Under the pieces are notes generated by a model, which worked only from the letters and a program-made list of their open reading frames with translations, was not told the DNA's origin and ran no database searches. The position numbers and the translations under genes are program-made. A DNA stretch of 64,000 bases, taken from positions 1,674,001-1,738,000 of the forward strand of contig CAKJVC010000012.1 in assembly GCA_918026815.1 (NCBI GenBank). Direction: 5' to 3'. Positions within the stretch are counted from its first letter, which is position 1, and each line of letters begins with the position of its first letter. Of the stretch, positions 1 to 9,312 are shown piece after piece. Source of the stretch: Chalara sp. BL73 (lineage: Eukaryota > Ascomycota > Leotiomycetes > Helotiales).

Positions 1-398
1 TAAAATCCGAAAATAATCAAAGAAGTTGCGTCCGAGAATCATGTCATGAGAGCCCAGCTCTAAAATAAGTAAAGGAAAGTTGTAGATCCGGCGGCCATCA
101 ATCTCAATATTGAACAAAAGGTACTGAGAGATAGGGGATCCTTTTTTACCATCGTATCCTTTCGGATAGATAGAATGAGGAAGCCGTTTAGGCTTCAACC
201 CGAGAATGCGGCAAAGGTCTAATGCAAAACGAGTGTCAATAAAAACATAACCACTAGCTCCGGTATCACCTAAAGCTCTGGCCTGCACTGCAATCCCGTT
301 TTTGTGAAGAGTGCATGCTACAGTAAAAGAATTGCCGGCCATTAGTGAACTTAGATCGATCTGTTGAAGATCGAACACGTGAGCCCTAAGAAAGGAGC
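1..398 (-). CDS. pol: Gypsy Pol, N-terminal aspartic protease part (partial)
   Basis: The frame stays open from about 398 to the window edge. It holds a retroviral-type aspartic protease with the active-site motif DTGASGYVF, followed by the same residues as the protease of the other two gypsy copies. The tyrosine after DTGASG is present here, whereas the full-length copy has a stop codon at that place. The rest of Pol is outside the window. Confidence 0.85.
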
Positions 399-404
399 CT
401 TGGC

Positions 405-1739
405 TTAGGGCTGTTCGTTTTCCGACTTCTCTGCGTCGGCTTCATCTTGTGCTTCATCACCTGAAGCGTTTTCTTGCTCAATCTCTTGAATTCTAGGTGT
501 TGCTTGAGAATTTAAGCAAAAGCTTGCAAAATGCCCTTTTTCACCGCATTTGAAGCAAGTGCTTTGAGAATAGTCCGGAGCTGGGCTACGAGCCGGGCTG
601 GCCGTGCTGTCACGGCCTGTAGCTGGGCCTGGAGTAGCACGCTGAAGTGCTGGCGAAAAGGCTCGGTAAGCTTTCGGAGCCGGAAAGAGTCCTTGACGTT
701 TAGGAGCCGAAACAGCATTTGGCCTAGCTTGACGAACTGGTGTAGAAGGAAATTGTCGATAGAATTCCTGCAAGTCGATACTTAGCCGTTGACATTCGTG
801 TACTAGTTTTTGGTACGTAGAGTGCTGATGGTGTGTAGCCAAAAGTCGGTTCTGGAATTCTCTATTTAGCTTTCTCCACAAATGGCTTCTCCAGGTCGAG
901 GAAGGAACTCGCCCTACGGCAGCTAAGCGAGCAAACTCGGTATGGAAATCATTGAAGTCTTGTGCAGCTTGTTGTTTCAAGGCGTAAAACTGGTTTTCGG
1001 CTTCTTCGGCTTCAAAATGGTTCCGAAAGATTGTGTCCAAGTAAGCTAGCATTTCGTCGACAGAAAGCCAAGGTTCCAAGCTATCTTCGTCATACCGAGG
1101 CGAAAGATGACGCTGTGCTTCACCTGTAGTACAGCCGAACACGTAATCGATCCGCTCTTGTTCCGTAGGCCACCAGTCCGCATTTGCTCTAAGCTTTCCT
1201 CGTAATAAGGATTTCCAAGCAATGTACGTAGGCGAAGTACCGTCGTCTAAGGAGTCTGGGTCTCGGTGCTTCGGAGAAAGCTTTTTTGAGTATAGCCGAG
1301 ACTTATGCCGCTTACTAGACTTAGGCCTATGGTTGCTATCAGAAGATGAGCTGTCTGATGGTGACGCGTCTGGGTCATTTCCTTGTTTCCGAAGTGATCG
1401 AGGAGTCGAAGGTTTCTCCACTGAAGGGACTAAGTTGCTTGGTCCCGTGGCCGCTAACCGTTCTAGCAACGCACGAAACTGGCTGTCTGAAAGCTGAACA
1501 GGGGTCCCTAAAATATCAGCCACTTGCTGATTCAATTGATTGCGTACGTCTCGTTCAGGTTCCTTGCTAGCTGACGACCGGCTCATTTCCTCAGAAGTAG
1601 CAGCTGACGACTGTGTCTGACTCGTTGCTTCAGGGGTAGTACGGTCGCCTAGTTGAACCAAAGGAGTACCTTCTGTCGAAGGGGGTCTGAAGGGCGTTTC
1701 TTGTCCTTTCTCGACGAGCTTCTTTTTTGTCGTGGGCAT
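405..1739 (-). CDS. gag: Gypsy Gag protein with CCHC zinc knuckle
   Basis: Capsid/nucleocapsid protein of about 444 residues, forming the virus-like particle that packages element RNA. I start at the ATG at 1739 (MPTTKKK); the frame is open further upstream only through a TTG. A Ser/Pro-rich acidic N-terminus is followed by a retrotrans_gag-like core (motifs around YIAWKSL, WWPTEQERIDYVFG and FYALKQQ) and a CCHC knuckle near the C-terminus (CFKCGEKGHFASFC). The tail is acidic. The pol frame starts just downstream after a stop, so Pol is made from a separate frame or by recoding. This is the only undamaged gag of the three in the window. Confidence 0.92.
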   Translation of the reverse strand: MPTTKKKLVEKGQETPFRPPSTEGTPLVQLGDRTTPEATSQTQSSAATSEEMSRSSASKEPERDVRNQLNQQVADILGTPVQLSDSQFRALLERLAATGPSNLVPSVEKPSTPRSLRKQGNDPDASPSDSSSSDSNHRPKSSKRHKSRLYSKKLSPKHRDPDSLDDGTSPTYIAWKSLLRGKLRANADWWPTEQERIDYVFGCTTGEAQRHLSPRYDEDSLEPWLSVDEMLAYLDTIFRNHFEAEEAENQFYALKQQAAQDFNDFHTEFARLAAVGRVPSSTWRSHLWRKLNREFQNRLLATHHQHSTYQKLVHECQRLSIDLQEFYRQFPSTPVRQARPNAVSAPKRQGLFPAPKAYRAFSPALQRATPGPATGRDSTASPARSPAPDYSQSTCFKCGEKGHFASFCLNSQATPRIQEIEQENASGDEAQDEADAEKSENEQP

Positions 1740-1987
1740 ATTGCTGTAAAGTGAATTCGAAAATAAAGAGAAGTAGTAGTAATAGCTCAACTCGACTAAT
1801 TAGGAGGAGCGGCTCGACCAGTATGTGCTGGGAGCTGGAGTTGGTGTATACAGGCTTTGACTCTGGCCTATATCTTCACAGACCTCGTCTGTGGCGTCGT
1901 GGAATGGTCTTCACGGTCTTGATTCAATACAAAAGGAAGGGATATTATTAAGCTCCGTCCCCGGAAGGTTTGTAGAGTTTGTTCTAA

Positions 1988-2275
1988 TGTAACAACTCAA
2001 GCTGCACAGGGATCTCGATCCGTGGATCTAAGTAGAAGGATGCAAAGGTGTGAACAACTATCAATTGTTATAACTAAGAGAACAAACTACAGGCGGAAGA
2101 AGGGAAGGAGAGCAGTGCTTTATATACAGGATGCTGGCCAGGGGCCAGTGTAAGCGAGCCCTGTAGCGTTGGCTGCCAAGCTCTGAGGTGCCGAGCCCTG
2201 TGGTAACAGGGGCCAAGCTCTACCGAGCTCTGCAGTGCTTGGCGCCAAGCTCGAGATAGGGCCAGGGCCGTGACA
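1988..2275 (-). repeat. Gypsy 5' LTR (288 bp)
   Basis: On the plus strand it starts TGTAACAACTCAAGC and ends CCAGGGCCGTGACA, so in element orientation it is TGTCAC...GTTACA. It contains a TATATAA box. By eye it is identical to the LTRs at 52171-52458 and 58526-58813. A solo-LTR subfamily (223-257 bp) in the window shares both ends. Confidence 0.95.
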
Positions 2276-2343
2276 CGCAGCCTCTTAAATAAATCTAATA
2301 GAAGTAAACAAATAAAGCCTAGAAATGTTTTCGTACTTCAAAT

Positions 2344-2603
2344 CTACTTTTCCTCCCGCAAGAATTTTTTGATGTTGCTCACAAATTGCAGTGCAATACC
2401 TGGCGGTACCTTAAGTTTTACTATCAAGTCGGCGACTACTTTTGAGTGCTGCAGAATAGTGTTCAGTTCTGGAAATTGATCTATTGCAACCTGATTTGCA
2501 ATCTGCAGCGCATTTCTTTATTTGTCGCTATTGACTTGTGTCAAGCCCCAGTTACAATACTCCTCAAGTTTAGCCTGTCTATCTTTTTCTACGTCCCCAG
2601 AAT
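2344..2603 (-). pseudogene. 3' part of a host gene split by inversion
   Basis: Read on the minus strand from 2603, the frame gives a conserved-looking C-terminus (motifs KLEEYCNWGLTQV, ALQIANQVAIDQF, GIALQFVSNIKKF) ending at a TAG at 2344-2346, with one internal TAA. Its 5' part is at 5868-6833 on the plus strand. Joining the two at the shared AGAAT/ATTCT target site gives one frame through the junction. I recall similar hypothetical proteins in filamentous ascomycetes, but I assign no function. Stop codons and the inversion show it is dead. Confidence 0.7.
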
Positions 2604-2856
2604 TGTCACGGCCCTGGCCTTCTGGGGCGGAGCTCACCACCGGATGCCCCAGAGCTCGGACAGAGCACAGCACCGGACACCGCAAAGCTCGCCATCCTGG
2701 CCTCCGGCCAGTTCCTGTATATAGAGCACTGCTTTCCTTCCCTTCTTCTGTCCGTAGCTTGTTCTCTTAGTTATAACAATTGATAGTTGTTTACACCTCT
2801 GAGTCCTTCTATCTAGATCCACGGATCGAGATCCCTATTCAGCTTGAGTTGTTACA
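2604..2856 (-). repeat. Solo LTR, gypsy-related subfamily (253 bp), left inversion partner
   Basis: TGTCACGGCC...GAGTTGTTACA with a TATATA box. It looks identical, in reverse, to 6834-7086. Its own flanks do not match (AGAAT on the left, AAATT on the right). They match, reverse-complemented, the flanks of the partner LTR (ATTCT, AATTT), the signature of an inversion by LTR-LTR recombination. Confidence 0.93.
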
Positions 2857-3570
2857 AAATTGGCTGACACAATAATAAGCATTTGATCTCGGGAAAGTGC
2901 TGTCACTTTTTTATGTCAGCCAGAGTCTGAAGCACTGCAGCAGTGCTGTCAACAAATCCACCAAATCAATTGAAACACAAGTTGCTGTTTGAGAATTTCA
3001 AGAAATATCGGCTGAAATCGGCTCAGTTGTAATGTGAAAAGCATATTGTCAAGAGCTGTATGTAGCAGCTGCAAGCAGCGTGGTACTATATGCAATGCCA
3101 CACTACATCTAGCGATAGAAAGTACTGTAAGACAATGGCACAGTAACTGAATACGTAGAGTGCATACAGAGTCGGCGAATGGCGTTGCGCTGGCTGAGCT
3201 ATTAACTAACTGTCCCTAATTCAGCGCTATATTTTTATTTCTTGTTGTCATTCAAATTAACTTGAGCTGTTTAAAGATATTATTTTGTGGTTTCAGCAGG
3301 TTATATCATTAGAAACTCAGAACATTCCGGAAAGAAATAGAACAATTGAGTATAAACTACAATGACAGAGAGCTGTAGTCTTCCCTATACCTCTCTTCAG
3401 ACTGAGTTAATTAAATGTATACAAATAACTTAAGGAGATAAATTGATGCATATAGCAGCTATTCCAAAGTACATTGACTGCATTAATACCAGCTAAGTTA
3501 CATAAAATGTTCTATGAAATTCAGACAACATAAAGCTTCCCAGATTGACATTCGATTCAGTCGAGAGGTG
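2857..3570. other. Non-coding stretch inside inverted segment
   Basis: AT-rich sequence downstream of the HET-WD40 gene. No gene, transposon terminus or strong repeat was recognised. It presumably holds the 3' UTR of that gene. Confidence 0.5.
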
Positions 3571-5391
3571 TTAGTCCAACTGCAATGTTCTGCTGAAGTG
3601 TGCCGGCGGCTGTAACTTACTCCAAAGCCGCACTGTCCCGTCGCTTAATGCAAACGCTAATAGCCTCGAGTCAGGCGAGAAGGCCACTGAGTAAACTGTG
3701 CTAGGGACCTTATTCAGCGTCTGCTGCAGCGTACTAGTAGCTATATCCCAGAGCTGCACTGAACTATCGAACGATCCTGATGCTAGCAACCTCGAGTCAG
3801 GTGAGAAGGCCACTGAGGTGACCCGGTTACTGTGCCCCTCAAGTGTCTGCTGTAGCGTACCAGTAGCTACATCCCAGAGTCGTACATCGAACGATGCCGA
3901 TGCCAGCAGCCTCGAGTCAGGCGAGAAGGCTACTGAGTAGACCCCTTTCCACTGCCTATCGATAATCTGCTGCAGCATGCCAGTAGTTGCATCCCAAAGT
4001 CGTATTGTCTCATCAGACGATGCTGACGCTAGTAGCCTCGAGTTGGGCGAGAAAGCCACTGAGTGGACTAGGCCGTCGTGCCCGTTGAGCGTCTGCTTTA
4101 GTATACCAGTGGCAGCGGCCCAGAGCCGCACTGCCTTACTAGACGATCCTGACGCCAGCAGTCTCGAGTCAGGCGAGAAGGCCACTGAGTAGACTGCGCC
4201 ATAATCCCCCTTGAGCGTCTGCTGCAGCATGCCAGTAGCTGTATCCCAAAGACGTACTTTTTCGTCTTCCGATGCCGACGCTAGCAATCTCGAGTCGGGC
4301 GAGAAGGCTACTGATATAACCGGTTCGTCGTGTCCTTTGAGCGTCTGCCGTAGCACGCCAGTAGCTCCATCCCAGAGCAGCACCGTCTTGTCTCTTGATG
4401 CCGACGCCAGTAGCCTCGAGTTGGGTGAGAAGGCTACTGAGTAGACAAAGTCGTCGTGCCCCTTAAGCGTCTGTTGTAGCACGCTAGTAGCCACATCCCA
4501 AAGCTGTATTGTCTTGCCGACTGGTGTCGACGCTTGGAGCCTCGAGTCGGGCGAGAAAACCACTGACTGGACCGGGCTGTCGTGCTCCTTAAGTGTCTGC
4601 TGTAGCATGCCTAACTGGTTGGCATTATTCAAAGTAGCCTGTGAAAGTTCGTCGAGTCGGTATTTCCATTCGCGGTTTAGCCTACGGAATGCATTGTCTT
4701 TCCCTTCACCATAAATAACTGGTATTGAGATGTCGAAGATGCCTAGCAGGGAGTAAGCAAGGTCTTCTTCGCGCTTAGTATTCCGATTTTGTGCCCATAA
4801 AACTCGCTCGTCGAAGCTAAAATCAGAAGGAGGCTTTCCATGAAGAGCGAGGACAGGAATCCCCGTTATCTTGTGGAGTTGTACCTCCAATGATTTCTTA
4901 TCACCGAGTCGGTTGCCATTTAAGGAGAAGAACTCCACTGATGGCGGCGCGATCAGCTCCTGAAGTGTCCAACCACGGGTAAACCATCGGCTGTTCCTAA
5001 AAGCTTCTTCCCATAGCTTTGAAGACGGGTCTTTTGTCCAGACATCTGCCAGATACACATAGCATATTGCCGCTTTGCGATACCAGCGAAACATGGAGTT
5101 GATAGCTTCCGAAAGCTCAGTACTGTTCGATTTGTTGATGCAGCATGTGTCCACCCAGAAGTATTGTAGGCCATCACGAGCAGCCTGCTGTCCACAAAAC
5201 CGAAGCTTTTTGTATCCGGTTTTCGTCTCCCCAGAGCCATCCTTTAAGTCCTCGAAGGTAATTTCTTCTTCATCTTCTCCCCAGGTGTGTGAAAGTATCG
5301 CGTAAGGAGTTGTAGGGTGGGTGATGTCGTTCGTGAGGCTAAAATCGCCATTAGCTTCTAGCTTCAAAAGACGCATATTGGCCTGGAGCAT
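3571..5391 (-). CDS. HET domain-WD40 repeat protein
   Basis: Single open frame of 606 residues (or 601 from the second ATG at 5376, the usual HET-type start MRLLKLE). Residues about 29-150 form a HET domain with its three hallmark blocks (PYAILSHTWG; YFWVDTCCIN; RGWTLQELIAP). A block typical of HET proteins follows (LLGIFDISIPVIYGEG, about 216-231). From about residue 262 there are eight WD40 repeats of 42 residues with the core SVAFSPDSRLLASAS...VRLWD; repeat 6 is two residues shorter. HET-WD40 proteins of the het-d/het-e/het-r family act in heterokaryon incompatibility, normally with a NACHT domain between the two parts. Here NACHT is absent, so oligomerisation by that module is not expected. 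No stop or frameshift is seen, so the gene may be functional. It lies inside the 2857-6833 inversion. Confidence 0.9.
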   Translation of the reverse strand: MLQANMRLLKLEANGDFSLTNDITHPTTPYAILSHTWGEDEEEITFEDLKDGSGETKTGYKKLRFCGQQAARDGLQYFWVDTCCINKSNSTELSEAINSMFRWYRKAAICYVYLADVWTKDPSSKLWEEAFRNSRWFTRGWTLQELIAPPSVEFFSLNGNRLGDKKSLEVQLHKITGIPVLALHGKPPSDFSFDERVLWAQNRNTKREEDLAYSLLGIFDISIPVIYGEGKDNAFRRLNREWKYRLDELSQATLNNANQLGMLQQTLKEHDSPVQSVVFSPDSRLQASTPVGKTIQLWDVATSVLQQTLKGHDDFVYSVAFSPNSRLLASASRDKTVLLWDGATGVLRQTLKGHDEPVISVAFSPDSRLLASASEDEKVRLWDTATGMLQQTLKGDYGAVYSVAFSPDSRLLASGSSSKAVRLWAAATGILKQTLNGHDGLVHSVAFSPNSRLLASASSDETIRLWDATTGMLQQIIDRQWKGVYSVAFSPDSRLLASASFDVRLWDVATGTLQQTLEGHSNRVTSVAFSPDSRLLASGSFDSSVQLWDIATSTLQQTLNKVPSTVYSVAFSPDSRLLAFALSDGTVRLWSKLQPPAHFSRTLQLD

Positions 5392-5867
5392 TGAACGGTC
5401 AGTACGTCTGCTATTCGATGAGCATGGGTTCTAGGCGGACGTGCTTAGGTTGCGATCCACATAATCTAGCCACGAGGACTAAGATGGTGGAGATGGGTCG
5501 GTCCGAAATAAAGAGGTTGATAAAAGGTTTGAGGCTGAGGCTCTAGCTAAGCGCTTCGAGATGATCGCCGGCGCATATGTAGCGACGAATAGCGCTGCGC
5601 TAATGAAGCCAATAACTTGTCATCCCCCTTTTTTTATGAATGGCACATCAATTGCGCAATACCGTACATCTGGGCATTCCGATCAAGAAAGATGTCTGGA
5701 GGTTGGGTTGTTTCGGTCATAATTAGCAAATAGAGGGGCTTCTCATGGAAGCCCGTAGAAGCCCGCAGAAACTCTGAGGAAGCGGCCACTTGTCCGTTTC
5801 GCATGAATAGTGGCAACGATCTTTCCCTTTTGCCTCCCACGATTGTCGACTCGGAAGGCATGCCAAT
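5392..5867. other. Intergenic region between divergent genes
   Basis: Holds the upstream regions of the minus-strand HET-WD40 gene and the plus-strand pseudogene. A poly-T tract occurs near 5630. No other element was recognised. Confidence 0.45.
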
Positions 5868-6833
5868 ATGGAAACCACCGACTTTGACTGGCTGAATGGC
5901 AACTGGGCTTCAGATCTCGAATTTTTGCCATCTGGCAGCCCCAGAGCCGACACAGCTGCCGAATCAACCAGCCAAGCCGGCGAACGAGTCGACCAAACAG
6001 GTTCTGAACTTGCATTACCACTTCTTCGACTAAGTGGTTGGGAAGCGGACAAGCAATATGATAAGAATAACCCTGTATGTATCTACTATGACTTCCGGTG
6101 GAAGATCTCCCAGCGTGGAAATATCAGAGCTAGGCATATTTGTTCGGACACAGATCCCGATCTCGTCCTGGCTCCGAGCGATTTTTGGAAGATTGACTTC
6201 CAGGCACGACTTGAAAGCCTTTTACGAGACGAAAATAAGTTTCCTGGAAATACTTATACGTGCGAAGAAACGATTATCGAGATATCGATCGAGCGGAGCC
6301 GTCAGCGCGGCTTATCAAAACGATACAAGCTGGGGACCGATTAGCATATAATTGACAAGCATCTAGAAGGTCTTGGTGATTTATTTAGCAAGGGGAGGAA
6401 AATAATCTTCAACATAGAGTTTGTTTATAAGGAAGTTACTGGTGATTCTACAACGGTAAAAGGCAAGAAAAAGAAGAAAAGCGCTACAGAGGCTCAAAAG
6501 CAGCAGAAAGCCGCCGATGCTGGTTTCTGGAGCCGACTTTACGAGCTTCATCGCTGCAGAAGTAAACACTGTAAGCAAGGACCCCACTGCTTGCCGGACG
6601 AACGAGGAAACCACCGCAAACTGCTGCTAGCGCAGCCGGAGGAGATTGTTTGTCACATTAAAGTCAACATAGAGGAAAGGGAGACAAAGGAGACCGTCAA
6701 GGTTGACATTGAGATCCCACCCCACATTACCCGAAATATATTGGATAATAGTCGTAAGTGAAAGGCAGATTACTCTCCTGGCTGTCGTCAATGTAAAGTC
6801 CATGTTTCAGAGACTATACCTGGTGGAGATTCT
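5868..6833 (+). pseudogene. 5' part of the host gene split by inversion
   Basis: An ATG at 5868 opens a frame with motifs WEADKQYDKNNPVCIYYDF, RARHICSDTDPDLVLAPSDFW and ISIERSRQRGLSKRYK. It continues in the same frame past a TAG at 6342-6344 through DLFSKGRKIIFNIEFVYKE, a basic KGKKKKK stretch and HCKQGPHCLPDERGNHRKL. A TGA follows before the frame reaches the LTR at 6834. The C-terminus lies at 2344-2603 on the other strand. The family has no function known to me. Three in-frame stops across the two halves mark it as a decayed gene. Confidence 0.75.
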
Positions 6834-7086
6834 TGTAACAACTCAAGCTGAATAGGGATCTCGATCCGTGGATCTAGATAGAAGGACTCAGAGGTGTAAA
6901 CAACTATCAATTGTTATAACTAAGAGAACAAGCTACGGACAGAAGAAGGGAAGGAAAGCAGTGCTCTATATACAGGAACTGGCCGGAGGCCAGGATGGCG
7001 AGCTTTGCGGTGTCCGGTGCTGTGCTCTGTCCGAGCTCTGGGGCATCCGGTGGTGAGCTCCGCCCCAGAAGGCCAGGGCCGTGACA
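6834..7086 (+). repeat. Solo LTR (253 bp), right inversion partner
   Basis: TGTAACAACTCAAGC...GGGCCGTGACA, the reverse complement of 2604-2856 with no difference seen by eye. Flanks are ATTCT and AATTT. These do not match each other but pair with the flanks of the left copy once the intervening segment is flipped. Confidence 0.93.
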
Positions 7087-7362
7087 AATTTTGGCGATCC
7101 TCTTGGTCCGTGCTAGCGGTACCTTGGGGTACAACGAGGCAAGGGTGCACAGCCACAAGCGTCAGGAAGTGGAGCCCGCTTAAATAAGTTATCTATGAAA
7201 TTAGCGACACATAATTCGCCTTTTACTGTAAGTCTACTCCTACGTGCAAAAGCTATAATACATCCATGTGGTCCGTGAGTCGCGGGGTGTGCTATTCACT
7301 CATACCAACAGTGTCTTTACCTGTTATATTGCAATCCCTTCTGCTGCCCTCTATTTGTTACA
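7087..7362. other. LTR debris: copia-type LTR fragment and family-B LTR tail
   Basis: 7236-7310 is the reverse complement of the LTR start found at 34555 (TGTTGGTATGAGTGAATAGC). 7311-7362 is the last 52 bp of the family-B solo LTR (ends CTATTTGTTACA). 7087-7235 is unrecognised. Confidence 0.6.
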
Positions 7363-7810
7363 CTGAGCTAGCCAATAGAGCCTGCAACCATGACATTACA
7401 GGCTCTGGCGCTACGCTCGACACTTTTGTAGATACCGATCCTTTTGCGTACAGCACAACTACTTCACGCTACACATTTGCTGAATTCGTAGGATCATGAT
7501 CGATACTGGAGCTTCCAAACGCTCTACAGCAGGCTATGGCCAATTAATTGCACTCCAAAAAGCTGTTGACTTCAAGCTGAATAGCTCAACTAAAAGCATG
7601 GTCAACGTGCAATTCGGTATCGGCTCAGCTTCGTTTATTGGCTCTATTACGGTAGCAACTCCTATTGGCGTAGTCGAGCTCCACATAGTAGAAGCCGATA
7701 CTCCCTTTTTGCTTTGCTTTACAGACATAAATAATCTCCACACATACTTCAATAATTTTACTAACGACCTTGTAACTCCTAGCAAAGTCGTGCTAGTAGT
7801 ACGTCGATTT
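7363..7810 (+). pseudogene. Copia polyprotein fragment (protease region)
   Basis: The translation matches the protease region of the copia polyprotein at 41698-46065. Shared motifs include ELANRACNH, MIDTGAS.RSTAGYGQ (aspartic protease active site), MVNVQFGIGS, TPFLLC and FTNDLVTP. It is split by a stop near 7497 and ends at an LTR insertion. It is only about 150 codons long and lies in the opposite orientation to the copia gag fragment at 8034-8665. Confidence 0.82.
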
Positions 7811-8033
7811 TGTAACAACTCAAGCTGAACAGGGATCTCGATCCGTAGATCTAGGTAGAAGGACTCAGAGGTGTGAATAACTATCAATTGTCATAACGAA
7901 GAGAACAAGCTACGGACAGGAGAAGGGAAGGAAAGCAGCGCTTTATATACAGGAGGCTGGACGGAGGCCAGTGTAAGCGAGCCCTGTGGTGTCCGGAGCT
8001 AAGCTTTATCAAGAAAAGGCCAGGGCCGTGACA
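7811..8033 (+). repeat. Solo LTR, gypsy-related subfamily (223 bp)
   Basis: TGTAACAACTCAAGC...CCAGGGCCGTGACA. Flanks GATTT and GTAAG do not form a TSD. It sits exactly between two oppositely oriented copia fragments, so it probably marks another LTR-mediated rearrangement. Confidence 0.88.
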
Positions 8034-9312
8034 GTAAGAGTGATTGAATCAGAGGCTGTAACAGTGATTAAACTAAAGCTTGTAGGAGTGATAAATTCAG
8101 GGCAGGGGCTGTAGAAGTGATCGATTCAGGGGCAGGGTCCGTAGGAATGATCGAATCAGAGGCTGTAGAAGTGATTGAATCAGGGCCCGAAGAAGCGGTC
8201 GAATCAAGAGACTTGGGGGGTGACTTTCTCGAAAGGCCGAAATAGTTGCAATTGAGGGAATTGGGATGCAATATTGTTGGATCTGATAGGCCGCAGTCTT
8301 TCTGAGCCTCTTGAAGTTCTTCAATGGCCCGTTGATCTCGACAACGCTTTTCTTCCTGAAGACAACCGACCAACGCTTGAGCAAGAGGCTTGTTTGTAGC
8401 TATATAGATCCCTTGCCTCCGTAAACAAGCTTGCAAAGCTTGAACGTAGCGTTATAGAGCAGCATTGAACATGTCGATTGTATAGCCCTTAAAATCGTGC
8501 TGAAAAAGGTCCCATAAATCATTATCCATATCCCCGTGCATTTCGTAGTCGTAGACCTTAAATTTGACGTACATATTCACGTCGATTGCTGTGGCTGTTG
8601 AAAGGTCTATTCCGCGTTCCCATTTCTTGTTTAGGGCTCTCCATGCTATCCCTTATTGTGGCTGTCGTTGAAAAGAGTCAATCTGGAGGAAGGTTCGAAG
8701 TTGTAGGACGTCGCAGAGCGCTGTAGAGCGTTGTATGAAGGGTGTTGAGGAAAGGAGAGTCGTATTGAAAAAGGAAGGCTCGAAAGCTGGCAATATAAAG
8801 GATCTGATCCTTGGCTGCGAAAAAGCTGTAAGATGTTGTATGACAGCAGCCGTAGAAAGTCGTACGGGGGCTGTATAAAAAGAGTTGCAAGGGAGAGCTG
8901 TGTTGTGCGGGAGCAGCTGTAAAAGGTTGCATGAAAACTATATAAGAAAGAGTTGTATTGGGGTTGTATTCTGGAAATTGAAGCTGGAAACGAGTATCCT
9001 GATCTGTGGAGCTTTGGAACCCTATAAAGCGCCGTAGAGCGTTGAAGAGAGAAGAGTGTATTGAAAGAAAGAAAAGAGGTGTCGATTAGTCTGATCTGTG
9101 AAGCTTAACTGATCAGTGTCGGAATACTTACCACGTAGCAAAAGACGTAGTAGCCGTGACTACGTTCTTGCCGGTGTGGTTCTGGTATTGATGATTGATT
9201 CCTCTAAGCTACGGCCTATTGCCAGGTAGTTATATAGTGGTAGGAGACCCACAATCCTCGTGATCTGAATCATATAATGGAACGCGCAAAACTATGTACA
9301 TTCGTTCCGACA
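8034..9312 (-). mobile_element. Truncated copia element (5' LTR and gag start)
   Basis: Minus-strand element. The 5' LTR is at 9117-9312 (TGTCGGAA...TTCCGACA). CTGATCAG follows at once, as it does after the copia LTR at 46237. A gag-like frame follows from about 8665 to 8068 (KWERGIDLSTATAIDVNMY, DNDLWDLFQHDFKGYT, LRRQGIYIATNKPLAQAL). This shares its pattern with the N-terminus of the copia polyprotein at 41698-46065 (KWE...D, DLRAYFRKEFKAFT, LLRQGVFLEPIT). A stop interrupts it near 8440, and the element is cut off by the LTR at 7811-8033. Confidence 0.72.
9117..9312 (-). repeat. Copia-type LTR (196 bp)
   Basis: Ends are TGTCGGAA and TTCCGACA, with an internal CACGTAGCAAAA(A/G)(G/A)CGTAGTAGC block shared with the 496-bp solo LTR at 17978-18473. 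The outer flank is GATTC. Confidence 0.75.

Larger units (their letters stand above)
1..2275 (-). mobile_element. Ty3/gypsy retrotransposon, left-truncated by window edge
   Basis: Minus-strand chromovirus-type element. It has a 5' LTR at 1988-2275, a leader at 1740-1987, gag at 405-1739 and the start of pol (protease) at 1-398, which runs off the window. It is nearly identical to the matching part of the full-length copy at 52171-58813, and the three LTRs seem identical by eye over 288 bp, so both are young insertions of the same family. The outer flank at 2276-2280 is CGCAG; the partner TSD lies outside the window. Unlike the full-length copy, gag here is uninterrupted. Confidence 0.93.

Noticed and set aside
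2634..2822. Identical 62-codon frames in two places (also at 6868-7056)
   Set aside because: Both are inside identical solo LTRs and show no protein features.
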